A DNA stretch of 64,000 nucleotides from contig NC_088875.1 of assembly GCF_032884065.1 (NCBI RefSeq), forward strand, positions 44,501,291 through 44,565,290, read 5' to 3'. Each line of letters begins with the position of its first letter. The first letter of the stretch is position 1. Below, in pieces: positions 1-11,054 of this stretch. The notes under the pieces were generated by a model. It made no database searches. It was not told where the DNA came from and was given only the letters and a program-made list of their open reading frames with translations. The DNA is from Artemia franciscana (lineage: Eukaryota > Arthropoda > Branchiopoda > Anostraca > Artemiidae). The translations under genes and the position numbers were made by a program.

Positions 1-299
1 AACTGCAATTACCATTCAATAGGCCATTCTGATGGACGCATGTGACAAGAATATAAACTTTCCTCCACGAAACTCTGATTGAGTATGGACATCCAAAACC
101 ATGATGTTATCTGCTGAGCAGGATTGACTGAATGATTTTCATAAGAATAACGAGTATTTAGGCATGTAAAAAGAGCTTTTCATCCCTTCTCCTTTTCTCA
201 CCCATACACACAGAGGTCGGACCAGATCCATATCCTAAAAATGCGCAAGTTTAGGCCACGCTTTTGCTTTCCACAAAATTTAGGTAAGACAGGACTTCC

Positions 300-720
300 T
301 GTTTTGGTATATGCCCTCATGACAAAATTTTAAAGACCAGTTCTTCCTCCATCATACCATCAAATTCAGCATATCAGAGAACCCTACTATAGGTTTCAAG
401 CTCCCATCTTAAAAAAATGTGGAATTAGGTATTTTTTGCCAAAAGAAAGATCATGGATGCGTGTTTATTTGTTTTTTTTATGTTTTCCTCAGGGGTGGTC
501 GTATCGAACAAATGGTCCTAGAATATCGGTAGGGGGATTATTTGAACGAAAATTGAAATTCCTAGTGCCCTTTTCAAGTAACCAAAAAGATTAGAAGGCA
601 GCTAGCCCCCTCCCTCCTCTCCAAAGTCGTTAGATGAAAATTTCGAGCCATTTTGTTCAGCATAGTTTAAAGGTCCAATAGCAATGCTTTGATGATCATA
701 TGACTCTCCATGGTCCTGGG
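300..720 (+). repeat. Repeat family R, fragment R1a
   Basis: This stretch is a diverged copy of a dispersed repeat also present at 7150-8212, 15660-16330, 35590-36245, 57306-57865 and probably 62340-62700. Shared landmarks are a phrase about a third of the way in (GAGAACCCTACTGTAG-like), a motif for the next block (GTGTTTATTTG, then a T-run, then AGGGGTGATCGTATCGA-like) and CAGCCATTTTGTTCA-like near the end. It has no coding potential. Both termini are missing here, so boundaries are approximate. Confidence 0.7.
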
Positions 721-1004
721 GAAAGGGCTGTAAGTGATATCGAGCACAACGGTGTCAAAAGTATCCGTATTGGGCATATCGGTATTGGACGTATCCGAAT
801 TGAGCGTTTCATAGATCATGGTTTTGTCTTCTATATAGTTATGTGAAGAGCCTGTCTTTGTTAGGGCTGATTATGGTGATTCTTAACCAATGGCGTTTTT
901 AATACTAAGCCAAGAAATCCCGATGAACCGCCAAAATTTGCGCGATTTCGAGGTGAGATTTTGCAGAGGCAGTTCCCTGGTAATATTTGAAAGATCGTAA
1001 CAAA

Positions 1005-1345
1005 TTAAATAAAAAAAAATCATTTGTAAGTAAGGAGCAACATTAAAAATTAAAACGAACAGAAATTATTCCGTATATAAGGGGGGCTGTCCCCCGCCTG
1101 AAAAAATTAATAAAAATATCATGGCAGTGTCACTACCATGGGGTGTATCATGGATTTCCCGGCATTATTTGCAAAATTTAGTCCGTTATATGACAGGAGC
1201 TGCCCCTCCTCAATACCTGAATCTTTACAATAAAGTTTTTTATTACTTCAAAAAGCAGCGTTGTTACAAAGAGTCAAACATTAGCGTAAAGAGCGAGGTA
1301 TTTAGGAGGGGAAACCCCTATCATGTAACGGAATAATTTTTGCCC
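1005..1345 (-). repeat. Repeat family R, fragment R1b (terminal part)
   Basis: The segment carries the R-family end signature (AAGGAGCAACATTAAAA, then AACGAACAGAAATTATTCCG) also seen at 7172-7260, followed by the same GC-rich stretch. It is in the opposite orientation to R1a, so either two copies lie back to back or one was rearranged. A short open frame at 1121-1336 inside it is not supported as a gene. Confidence 0.65.
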
Positions 1346-1789
1346 GTAAGTTACTATCAAGATTGGTTTATATCTAACAACCACCTCTGGTAAACGCCCT
1401 GATGACAATATTTTTACCTCTATTCCTTCTATCCTCCACAGAAGTCAGGTCGAGCCATTATGCACAAGATATATAAATAGGAAGCCAGTTCTAATGTCCC
1501 ATTCCCCCGACAACCTCTGGCAGACTTTTTGGTGACAATAATTTAGACCCCCCCCCCCGCGTGCCTAGTAAGTTAGACTGATGATAATTTAGACGCCACC
1601 CCCAAAATCTTTATATTTCTGCAATTTTTGCATTTAATTTGTTACATTTTCATATAAAGCTACTATTTGTAGCATTTTCTGAATATGTAGCCCCTCCCCC
1701 TGAAAAAACTCCATATGTACCTCTTTCGATTGAATATTTTTGCCTTCAAAGCAACTGTATTGAGCTACACAAGAATATTGATACAGCTG

Positions 1790-2545
1790 TTTGCATATTG
1801 CCTAACTACTCTTTCGTACATTGCATATGCAGATGATTTACTTTTGATCAGCCGCACTAAATCTAGCCTAATTAAGTCGACCCAGCTTGTTTCTAAGTCT
1901 TTTGAGGAAATCGGCCTCAAACTTAATACTGAAAAATGTGAATATTTAGTTTTTAATGCTAAGCATGAAAGTAGTGATCTTGATTGTGGTTATTTTTCAG
2001 TTAAGCTCGTTTCTTCGATTCGGTGGCTTGGTATTAGTATTTGTTCATCTTTATCGGCTTTTCGATCCTGTGGGCTAAATGATATTAAAAGTAAACTTAA
2101 AAAAGGGTACGCGAAAATTGTCCCGAACCGAGGCAGATTTTCACGAAAGGCTTTATCCAGACTTTATTCTACATATTACGATCATTCTATATTGTTTCTT
2201 TCCGGTTTGCGCCCGTTGTTTAATAATCAAGATTTGCAGGGCATAAGAGTTATGTATTCTCGTTATTGTAAATATTTATTGTATCTGCCGCGTTCTTATA
2301 GAAATCAGAAGATTATCAGAAAGTTTCGTGCCACTGATATTATTTTCGTTTATAAAAAACTCTATGCTAGATTAGGTGCTGAGGCCTGTCAACGCTTGGG
2401 CCCTTACCACCCTTTGATTAGACTGTATTAATTGTATTGTTTGTGTTATTTCGTTTTTCTTTCCTTAATGTTTTTACTCCGCTTAATTTGTCAAAACAAG
2501 CGGGTAACAAATAACAAATAAAAAAAAAAAATAAAAAAAAATAGG
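1790..2545 (+). mobile_element. Non-LTR retrotransposon, 5'-truncated 3' fragment (family A-like)
   Basis: The frame ending at 2431 encodes an RT fragment: the palm motif C catalytic box AYADDLLLISR, followed about 25 residues later by the KLNTEKCEYLVFN segment that follows the YADD box in related elements, then a thumb-like region ending in RLGPYHPLIR. The same motif order and wording occur in the family A element at 42799-44289 on the other strand. After the stop codon there is about 90 bp of 3' UTR and an A-rich tail at 2519-2545, as expected for target-primed insertion. Everything upstream of the YADD box is absent, so this is a dead 5'-truncated copy. The exact 5' junction is not resolved. 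Confidence 0.8.
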
Positions 2546-2729
2546 CGTTCCCCATCTATAACTTTAGCATGAGGTTCAATGCCACAAGAGGTATATAGTT
2601 TGCAAGTTCTTCTGGTGAGTTTTAGGGACTGCTTTGTTCAGCCAGCGAAAACTGTAATAGTAACGACCTTAAGTATACACAGTACCCCTAAAATTACAGT
2701 TCAAACATATAAAAGAATCAAAAATTTAC

Positions 2730-2854
2730 CTTGAAAATTTTGGAAATCAGAATTGGCATTTTGTTTTCAGCCCCACCTTTGATTGAAATACCAAGACCTG
2801 AGCTTTCCGGTTTGATAACTCTAACCAACCTTTTCTTGCCGGAAGGAGCTGCTT
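2730..2854 (-). CDS. Syn1: Syntrophin (alpha/beta class), PDZ-domain exon
   Basis: The exon encodes 41 full codons. It runs from a basic segment ([13 protein letters not shown]) into the PDZ carboxylate-binding loop and first strands, GLGISIKGG, then [14 protein letters not shown]. That last motif is the signature of alpha/beta syntrophins; gamma syntrophins differ here. Syntrophins are cytoplasmic adaptors that bind dystrophin/dystrobrevin and recruit channels and signalling proteins through the PDZ domain. The acceptor is TTTTACAG at 2855-2862 and the donor AAG|GTAAAT lies at 2729/2730. The exon starts with two bases of a split codon, which closes as Glu with the G ending the exon at 8408. 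The following homologous segment (residues after IFK) must lie left of the window. A family H repeat lies just upstream in the intron. Confidence 0.93.
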
Positions 2855-3201
2855 CTGTAAAATCATGGCCCAAATAATAAAGCGAATATTGAGACTTTCA
2901 AAAAACAAAGTAAAATAGAACAAGAGCCAAGAGCTCATATAGCACTTTTGACAAGGTCGGAAGAGCCAAGAGCTTCTTTCTACCAAGTTTCATCCCAATC
3001 TCTACATTCTAAGCGTTTTCTAAGATTTCCGGTTTCCCCCTCTAACTCCCTCCAATGTCAACGGATCCGGTGAGATTTATGATAAGAGCTCTAAGACAGG
3101 AGATCCTTCTAAATATCGAATTTCATTAAGATCCGATAACCTGTTCGTAAGTTAAAAATACCGCATTTTTCCAGTTTCTAGATTTTCTACACCTAAAAAT
3201 T

Positions 3202-3272
3202 GGGGTGGTCCGGGATTCAAACCAGAGACCTCTCGCGCCCTTAGAGAGAATCACACCCTATATCACAAGCCA
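3202..3272 (-). other. tRNA-Pro-like module inside repeat H1 (copy a)
   Basis: Read on the minus strand, this 71-nt stretch aligns along its length with a proline tRNA: a GGCTTGTGATATAGGG A-box region, a GATTCTC..GCGAG anticodon arm with an AGG-like loop, and a clear B box GGTTTGAATCC followed by CGGACCACCCC. Several stem pairs are mismatched and the acceptor stem does not close, so it is not a functional tRNA gene. It is part of the repeated unit of H1. Confidence 0.6.
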
Positions 3273-3831
3273 TACTTAAGAGGAACAATCATTTGTTTTA
3301 TCGGCAGTAAAATCTTCTCGACTATCTTGTTGGGTCGCTCCCCCCTCCCCCAGATGGTCGAAATGGGGAAGATAAATTATTCCTAATTTAATCTAGTCTG
3401 GTCCCCGATACGCCTGGCAACTTTCATTGTCCTAGCTTATCTGGAAGTTCTCAAACTAGCAAATCCCCCCCAACTCCCCCAAAGAAAGCGGATCCGGTCC
3501 GGCCTTCTAAGATTTCCAGTTTCCCCCTCCAACTCCCCCCAATGTCACCGGATCCGGTCAGGATTTAAAAGAAGAGCTCTAATACACGAGGTCCTTCTCA
3601 ATATTAAATTTCATTAAGATCCGATAACCCATTCGTAAGTTAAAAATACCTCACTTTTTCTAATGTTTCCGAATTAACCGTCCTTCCACCCCCCCCCCCT
3701 CCCCAGATGGTCAAACCGGGAAAGCGATTATTTCTGATTCAATCTGGTCAGGTCCCAGATACGCCTGCCAACTTTCAGCGATCGCAATATTGACCAAGTA
3801 TCTAGTTTCAGATTTTCTTCACCTAAAAATT

Positions 3832-3902
3832 GGGGTGGTCCGGGATTCAAACCAGAGACCTCTCGCGCCCTTAGAGAGAATCACACCCTATATCACAAGC
3901 CA
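3832..3902 (-). other. tRNA-Pro-like module inside repeat H1 (copy b)
   Basis: This is almost identical to the module at 3202-3272 and lies 630 bp away, which gives the period of the H1 internal unit. It has the same A-box and B-box motifs and the same broken acceptor stem. Confidence 0.6.
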
Positions 3903-5089
3903 TACTTAAGAAAAACAATCATTTGTTTTATCGGCAAAAAATTCTTCTCAACTATCTTGTTCGCTCGCTCCCCCCCCCCCCCAGATGCTCGAAACGGGGA
4001 AGAGAAATTATTTCTAATTTAATCTAGTCTGGTCCTCGATACGCCTGGCAACTTTCATTGTCCTAGCTTATCTGGAAGTTCCCAAACTAGCAAATCCCCC
4101 CAGCCCCCCCAAAGAAAGCGGATCCGGTCTAGCCTTTTAAGATTTCCAGTTTCCCCCTACAACTCCCCCCAATGTTACCGGATCCGGTCTATATTTAAAA
4201 CTAGAGCTCTGAGACACGAGGTCCTTCTAAATACCAAATTTCATTAAAATCTGATCACCCGTTCGTAAGTTAAAAATACCTCATTTTTTCTTATTTTTCC
4301 GAATTAGATCCCCCCAACTCCCCCAAAGATAGCGGATCCGGTCCGGTCATGTCAATAACGTATCTCGGATTTGTGCTTATTCTTTCCACCAAGTTTCATC
4401 CCGAAATCTCCTCTCTAAGCGTTTTCCAAGATTTCCGGTCCCCCCCCCAACTTCACCCAATGACACTGGATCCACTTGTTTTTTTAAAATAAGAGGTCTG
4501 AGGTACGAGGTCCTTCTAAATATTAAACTTCATTAAGATTCGATCGCGCGTTCGTAAGTTACAAATACCTCATTTTCTAATTTTTCTGAATAAACCCCTC
4601 CCCCAACTCCTCCAAAGAGAACAGATCCGTTCCAGTTATGTCAATCACGTATCTAGGACTTGCGCTTATTTTTCCCACCAAGTTTCATCCCAATATCTCC
4701 ACTCAAAGCGTTTTCCAAGATTTCAGGTTTCCCCCTCCAACTCCTCCGAATGGCACCGGAACCGTTCGAGATTTACAATGAGAGCTCTGAGACACAAGAT
4801 TCTTCTAGATATTAAACTTCATTAAGATCCAATCACCCATCCGTAAGTTAAAAATACCTCATTTTTTTCTAATTTTTCTGAATTAATTGTTCCCCCGCTC
4901 CCCCCGCCCAGATGGTCGAATCGGGAAAAAGACTATTTCTAATTTAATCTGGTGTGGTCCCTGATACGCCTGCCAAATTTCATAGTCTAAGCTTATCTGG
5001 AAGTGCCCAAACTAGCGAAACCGGGACTGACTGACCAACCGACAGTAATTGCGATTGCTATATGTCACTTGGTAAATACCAAGTGCCAT

Positions 5090-6525
5090 AAAAACGGTTG
5101 TATTTACAATACCATACAAAAACAAAACTATGGCATCTAATAGCTCCCTGCAAGACTAGAAACGAAATATAACCACTACAAGGATATATAGATTTTGTAA
5201 AAATAAAGATGGTATGAAACAAGCAGTCTAAATATCGATATCCATTTTGTAAATAATTGAAAGTAAACTTAGACACTAGAATCGTCTGGAACAAAATCAA
5301 AAAAATGGTCTCTAAAATATACTTAAATATATTGAAAATAATAAATCAAAAAGGAATAAACAAACGCCCCTTCAGACACAACTTTTTTTAAAGAAGGGTT
5401 GGAGCTTTAAGCTCATTTATAATAATTCCAAGTTCACTATCCAAAGTTCTTGTCTGGAATATAGAAGCCAGGTCTGCCAATGCAAAATCACTGAACTGTA
5501 AAACTGCAGGAATAATAGAAGAGAGGACCTTCCAAACAAAAAATTGAAAGATTTATATAGTCAAGTCCAGCCTAGTCAAGCTAAAGCTTCAATTTTGGGG
5601 GGGCGTATCTTTTATTCCTTAAATAAAAAAAATCAACCACCAACAATATCTAGTTATGGTACAAGCATTAACAGAAACGAATCTTGAACATATGATAGCC
5701 ACCCACTATGAATTTAGTTTCCAGGTTACAACAGTTACCAATATTAGAACTACATCTTCAGTTATACAAACGCGGATGTGGTCAAGATTCTCCTTATATA
5801 TTTCTAGTTTTTATTAATGAAACATGAATGGACTGAAACTGATGATCCTCTTGAACTTTTAATAGAGTCATTTGATGTGAATTTAGTTCCAAGGTTACTA
5901 AAACACAGTGGCATCACTTCAAGGATATTATGAGGAAGTAATGTGTTTTTCCAAGTCTAAGAAGAAGGTAATTTTGTTTTTCTTCACTTTTTCAATGAAA
6001 ATATATATATAAAAAAAAAATTATTTTCAATGAAAATATAATAAAAAGGTGTTTTCCAAATCTGGGAAGGAGATCAGAACTTCCTCGGAGGCGGCAAATG
6101 CCACCCACACCAAATTAACGCCACTGCCACAGAATTGACGCTAGCAGAAGGAGGCAATACCCCCTCCCAAAAAAGAACACATTAAAAATACATACGAACA
6201 GCATAAACAGAAATATTCCCATTGAAATCTTGAATAAAGCAAAGTTCCCAGTCATGCATTCATCTCCTGGGAAATTGCTTGGCGGTGCGCATATACCAGA
6301 GCTGGCCAAAATTACTACCATGTCTTCACCAGCACACATGAAATAGCCATGATGTTCCCCAGAAAACATTCTTTTTTTTAAACGTCTGCCAACCCCCTTT
6401 TCAAGGAATTCCTCAGTTTTTTAGACATATATTTTTTAATCTAGCTTTAGGGGGAAAACACCTAAAACTTAACCTATAAGGTACACCTAAAGCTTAAGAA
6501 AACCTAGAGGCCCCAGTCAAACCAA
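5090..6525. other. Intron sequence without recognised features
   Basis: This is AT-rich sequence within the large syntrophin intron (2855-8407). I see no exon with splice sites, no transposon termini and no strong repeat. Short open frames on the minus strand at 5058-5300 and 6115-6369 lack splice signals or motifs and are not supported as genes. Confidence 0.5.
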
Positions 6526-6529
6526 ATTA

Positions 6530-8275
6530 TAATACATGTTTAAAACCTTTGGTACAATTCTAGTTGATTGACTTTTGGCTATCTTGGAAAGCGGTTAGGT
6601 TAGGAAAATCAAACTTTCAGGTATGAGTCTAAAGGCTAAAGTATTGTCCCGGGAAGGTGTCTTGAAGTACCCACCTCCACTCCTTCTCCCTCTAGAGGGC
6701 CCTGACCTTTGATGACCTTTAAAAATGTGTGTGTTATAAAAGTGAAATCTTTCAAAATAGATATTCTGCTTGAATGAAGTACAACAAAATTGTTTTCAGC
6801 TTAACAACTTTGCTCAATCCCAATTTATAAGGTTTTAAATATATGCATATACATTTCCTAAATTTTGAAAAAAAAAACTTTGACATGGCTCAGAATTCTA
6901 CTCAAATAACAGGAATTGCATTTTCAGAACTAAAGGCAGAGAAAATGCAACTGGTAACTGAAAATTAAGGTAAAATGTTGTTTTGTCAAAATTTCAATAG
7001 GTATAGACCTGTCATGTAGGTGAATTTCAGGGCCCTCTAAACGGAGGAGTAGAGGTGGGTACTTCAAAATACCTTCGCAGGACATACTTTAGCCTTTAGA
7101 CCCATCCCTGAAAGTTTCATTTTTATAACCTAACCCCTTTCCAAGATTACATAAAAAAAACTAGTTTTTTTAACTGAAAGAAAGGAGCGATATTAAAACT
7201 TAAAACGAACAGAAATTACTCCGTATATGAAATGGGTTGTCCACTCCGCAATCCCTCGCTCTTTACGCTAAAGCTTTTAATTGTATTAAAAAGCAGAATT
7301 TTGGCAAAGAGTGAAACTTGAACACCCAGCATTGTATATTAAGCTCTGAATTTGACGTTTTTTTTCTAACGTGACCAGATTCGTCATGCGCCCTGCGCCC
7401 TTTTCATTGAATTTTTCTTCCCCCATGACATATTTCTCGAAGGAAAGATCCTCCCACATAGCCCCCTCCCCTCAACCCTACCCCAAAAACCAAAAAAATC
7501 CCCCTGAAAACGTCGGTACACTTCCCAATAACCATTATTATATATAAATACTGGTCGAAGTTTGTAACTTGCAGCCCCTCCCCAGGGACTGTGGGGGAGT
7601 AAGTCATCCCCAAAGACATAGTTATTATGGTTTTCGACTATGTTGAACAAAATGGCTATCTCAAAATTTTGATCCGTTGACTTTGGGAAAAAAATGAGCG
7701 TGGGAGGGGGCCTAGATGCCCTCCAATTTTTTGGTCAATTAAAAAGGGCACTAGAACTTTTCATTTCCGTTAGAATGAGCCCTCTTGCGACATTCTAGGA
7801 CCACTTGGTCGATACGATGACCCCTGGGAAAAAAAACAAACAAACAAACAAATAAACACGCACCCATGATTTGTCTTCTGGCAAAAAATACAAAATTCCA
7901 CATTTTTGTAGATAGGAGCTTGAAACTTCTACAGTAGGGTTCTCTGATACGCTGAATCTGATGGTGTCATTTTCGTTAAGATTCTACGACTTTTAGGGGA
8001 TGTTTCCCCCTATTTTCCTAAATAAGGCAAATTTTCTCAGGCTCGTAACTTTTGATGGGTAAGACTAAACTTGATGAAACTTATATATTTAAAATCAGCA
8101 TGAAAATGCGATTCTTTTGATGTAGCTATTGATATCAAAATTCAATTTTTTAGAGTTTTGGTTACTATCGAGCCGGATCGCTCCTTACTACAGTTCGTTA
8201 CCACAAACTGTTTGATAGCCAAGTCAATCAACTAGAATTTTACCAAAACCTTTAAGAAAACAATACAGGGACACA
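6530..8275. mobile_element. Foldback MITE (family F), interrupted by an R-family repeat
   Basis: The left arm at about 6530-6704 (CTAGTTGATTGACTTTTGGC, later GAGGGCCCTGA) is the inverse of the right arm at 7027-7148, which begins TCAGGGCCCTC and runs to CCAAGATT. The remainder of the right arm (GATAGCC, AGTCAATCAACTAGAATT) appears only after position 8212. An R-family repeat was therefore inserted in the right arm. No transposase is encoded. A second copy with the same arms lies at 47633-51195. Confidence 0.75.
7150..8212 (-). repeat. Repeat family R, near-complete copy R2 nested in a MITE
   Basis: One end carries AACTGAAAGAAAGGAGCGAT at 7172-7191. The other end carries the complementary GATCGCTCCTTACTA followed by a decayed hairpin at 8191-8210 (CAGTTCG-TTACCA-CAAACTG). 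The body matches R5 at 57306-57865 and R4 at 35590-36245 in reverse. There is no coding capacity. A subterminal inverted repeat plus a hairpin at only one end is the same plan as family H. Confidence 0.72.
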
Positions 8276-8407
8276 TTCAGACACCACAAATTAAGTCAGA
8301 TTTGACATTAAATTGTCAGAAAACAGTAAACTGATTTAAATTACCCTACTAAATGTGATGAGATTTTTAGCATAGCAGATGTTAGGTGATACATGATAAA
8401 GACTTAC

Positions 8408-8625
8408 CTAAAGATTTATGATCACTACTCAGAGCATCCCCAATTCCATTCACAGCACCATCAACTGGATCTTGATTACTTACATCATTGCATGATTCGA
8501 CTGTTACAAACAAATAGCCTGCTTCCAATGACACCAAGGCTTTGTGCCAAGATCCTTTTGCATAAATCTCCAATGCACCCGATCTCTCGTAACTTGTCAT
8601 ATTGCATGCATGGAAATGCCCCAAA
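8408..8625 (-). CDS. Syn1: Syntrophin (alpha/beta class), first coding exon (N-terminal half of split PH1)
   Basis: The likely start is the ATG at 8598-8600, giving 64 codons before a split codon. The protein begins MTSYERSGALEIYAKG, then WHKALVSLEAGYLFVTVE, then ends around AVNGIG and SSDHKSL. It matches the N-terminal PH1a pattern of alpha/beta syntrophins (SGxLE...WHKVLV.L...L.V), where the PDZ domain interrupts the PH1 fold. The donor TTTAG|GTAAGT at 8407/8408 is a perfect consensus. The exon ends in phase 1 and the next recognised exon (2730-2854) begins with AA, restoring a Glu codon. A good acceptor (TTTTTTGATCTTCTAG) at 8626-8641 implies an upstream 5' UTR exon that I could not locate. 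A start further 5' cannot be excluded, but no other in-frame ATG lies in the exon. Confidence 0.88.
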
Positions 8626-8825
8626 CTAGAAGATCAAAAAATCTGAATTTCAAAAATACTTTTGTACAAACAAACTACATAGACCCTTTTGATTAAATCT
8701 ACCCTTATTTGGCGAAATTTTCCCATATGCTACCCTTAGATTCTTAACTGCTCTATTTATCATGATTGAACAAGAGAACAACCAAACAAAATTCCAAGCG
8801 AATTAACTGAATGAACTTAAGAGCA

Positions 8826-8885
8826 ACCAATTAACCAATTAACTTAAACTTAAGAGCAACCAATTAACCAATTAACTTAAGAGCA
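8826..8885 (+). repeat. Short tandem duplication (about 30 bp, two copies)
   Basis: The block AACTTAAGAGCAACCAATTA, followed by ACCAATTAACTT, occurs twice in succession with a partial third start. It has no other visible function. Confidence 0.8.
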
Positions 8886-8889
8886 AGGA

Positions 8890-9185
8890 AGAGAAGCATT
8901 ATCGAGATCTAAATTGGCCACATGGTATCACCTATTAAAAGAAACAACCTCACATTTATCAGGGTTAATTAAGAGACCAACAGAACCAAGATGCAACTTA
9001 AGTATGGAAATTTTTCAATTACGTTCTTACAGCTATAGCTTAATAGAAGCACATCATCAGCATTATGCGAAATATGATAAACCAACTTGACTATTAGCCA
9101 TAGAGACTGTATTGGGTGGCAAAACAGCTCCTTGACAAACCCCTTTACAAACGGGAATGGGGTTTGAAAGCTCCCCAATCCATTT
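8890..9185 (-). pseudogene. Non-LTR reverse transcriptase fragment
   Basis: The minus-strand frame contains HISHNADDVLLLSYSCK, which corresponds to the RT catalytic box (AYADDVLLLS in intact relatives, here with Y replaced by N). About 30 residues later comes a LINPDKCEVV segment equivalent to the post-YADD region of family A. An upstream KGFVKELFCHPIQ segment is probably a frameshifted G-x-RQG block. It is a decayed piece with no ends visible. Confidence 0.6.
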
Positions 9186-9495
9186 TACCTGAACATAAGC
9201 ACCAGAATACCAATACTAAAAACGTCCAGGATCAATTTATTTTCACCAGATAAAGCAAGGCAATGTAGGGCATTAGAATGAACAATTTTATCAAACACTT
9301 ATAGAAATATTCACTGTTAGGAAGTAAAGTGAATCTTTGGAATTAACCAAATCTTTCATAAGGCAAGTGAGTATAAAGTAAGAACTTCACTGTTTTCTTT
9401 TAGTTTTCTATAAATCCCAGGGCTACATATGAGAAGGTTGTAGAATAGCAGCTCTCCACAAGAACCTGCTAAAACAAAAAGGAAGACATTAATAG

Positions 9496-10622
9496 TAGGG
9501 CTCAATCAATATGTTGGCAGAACTAATATTATGGGACTGATAATAGAGTCAGTTTCATTATTGGATATTGGAAAAAAAATATTGGTTATTGGCCAATATT
9601 TTTTTCCAGAAGATAGCACCAGATTTCCTTAGGTAATTTTTGCTTGTCCAGTCCTTGAGGGCAGAGCCACCAGCTAAGTCTTTACCATGGTGGAGAGAGC
9701 AGCACAGGTGAGTCAAATGAAGTCAAAGCATATTTGTTGTTAACACTTGTCAATAAACACCTGGTGTAGCAATATTATAAAAGTATGATGACTTTAAGAA
9801 CGTATATCCTCTACCAAAACAGCTAAAAAGAATACAATAAACCCTACATTTTGTTTAATGAATGTTCACTTGCGTGGGTGAAAGATTCAATTGGTTAAAA
9901 CAATGATATCCAGTCAGGGGTGCAGCTAAGGAGAAGAAGTGTTTTAAGGTGTCATGACCGCATGTAAACACCTTGGAAAATTTATCTTGTATGTCCACAT
10001 TTGTTGGCATTATGGGCAATTTTGTTGACACATTCTTCAAATCCCTCCTCTAAATTTAAAACTCTAGCTGCATCTATGTGTCCAGTGTGCTTAGCATGGC
10101 TTCATTAGTAAAAGACAATATCATATGAATGTAAATCAGCGTTTTCATACTAATATGTGAGTTATTACAATTTAAAGTCTCACAATTGAAATTTGGGTTT
10201 TGAAAAATGAATCCAAATAAATTACTTATGCTTCTGTCAATCAGATTTTAATGTACTTGTGTTTATATAACTAAACTGGCTTCTTTGATTAAGTTTTTTC
10301 TTATTTGTATCTTCTACAAATATCCACCATTTCATTCGTGTGCTCAGAAGCTGCTGATCAGAAAAGGTATAGAGAATCAAACAATTTCTGTAAATGGCCT
10401 AACTTTGGAATCCACAGTGAATTATTCAGGCTGTTCTTTGGTGTATAATAGACCAGGGAGAAACATATGAGCATAAATATGGAGAGAGACTGGGGGGTTT
10501 AAACTTTAAGTAGTCTATTTTTAGGGGAAATTATCTGCATATTATATTGGTATCATATTGGTGTGCAACCAACATGTTGGTATCAGTATGAGACCCTAAA
10601 AATCCATATTGATTGGGCCCTA
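9496..10622. mobile_element. Non-autonomous hAT-like DNA transposon
   Basis: The termini are an 18-bp inverted repeat: TAGGGCTCAATCAATATG at 9496-9513 and its complement with one mismatch, CATATTGATTGGGCCCTA, at 10605-10622. The flanking 8-bp sequences ATTAATAG (9488-9495) and ATTTACAG (10623-10630) agree at six of eight positions, consistent with an old 8-bp target duplication, the hAT hallmark. The interior has no transposase ORF. Subterminal repeats of the type ATTGG/CCAAT are visible on both sides. Confidence 0.72.
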
Positions 10623-11052
10623 ATTTACAGATTACTAAATTTATGCTCTTTTTATGGTTAATCATGTTTGTGACAATCCAATAAAACATTAAAACAGTCA
10701 AATTCTTGCTTTATTAAACAAATTATCACAACTCACATTTTTCACTCGTTTAAATAGAATTTTTTATCCAATATTTAAGACAATCACTCAGGGTAAAATG
10801 GATATCTTCAAGCTTACATAGCAGATACCATTATATAATGGATCAAACCATGAAAAAAATCTTTTATTAGGACAATATGTGGGCCCATCTGGTGGGGGTG
10901 GGATAGCATTGCCAAGCTAATGACTATTATGTGGAAAAAGAAGAAAAAAATAAGGGATTTAATTTCCTTAATTTGTACTTTGGAGTGAAATAAGGTCCAA
11001 TACTGGATCTGTTTGGTTCCATTGTTGAAATAGCAACTATCTTTATGCTTTA

Positions 11053-11054
<2 letters not shown>

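Larger units (their letters stand above)
2920..5088 (+). repeat. Hairpin-ended repeat family H, copy H1 (long form with internal tandem units)
   Basis: The left end has a short inverted-repeat motif (TATAGCACTT, near 2938-2947). The right end has a terminal hairpin, CACTTGGT-AAAT-ACCAAGTG at 5066-5085, followed by CCATA. The left motif is nearly complementary to AAGTGCCATA at the right end. Inside, a unit of roughly 630 bp recurs (recognisable by CCAAGTTTCATCCC, TTTCATTAAGATCCGAT and TTCGTAAGTTAAAAATACC), with two antisense tRNA-like modules. The copies at 59758-60598 and 61199-62077 share both ends. This architecture resembles non-autonomous Helentron-type elements, but that assignment is inference. 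It lies in the syntrophin intron. Confidence 0.75.

Noticed and set aside
3202-3272. Functional tRNA genes within the H repeats
   Set aside because: Acceptor and T stems do not pair and the modules are part of repeated elements; they are tRNA-derived, not tRNA genes.
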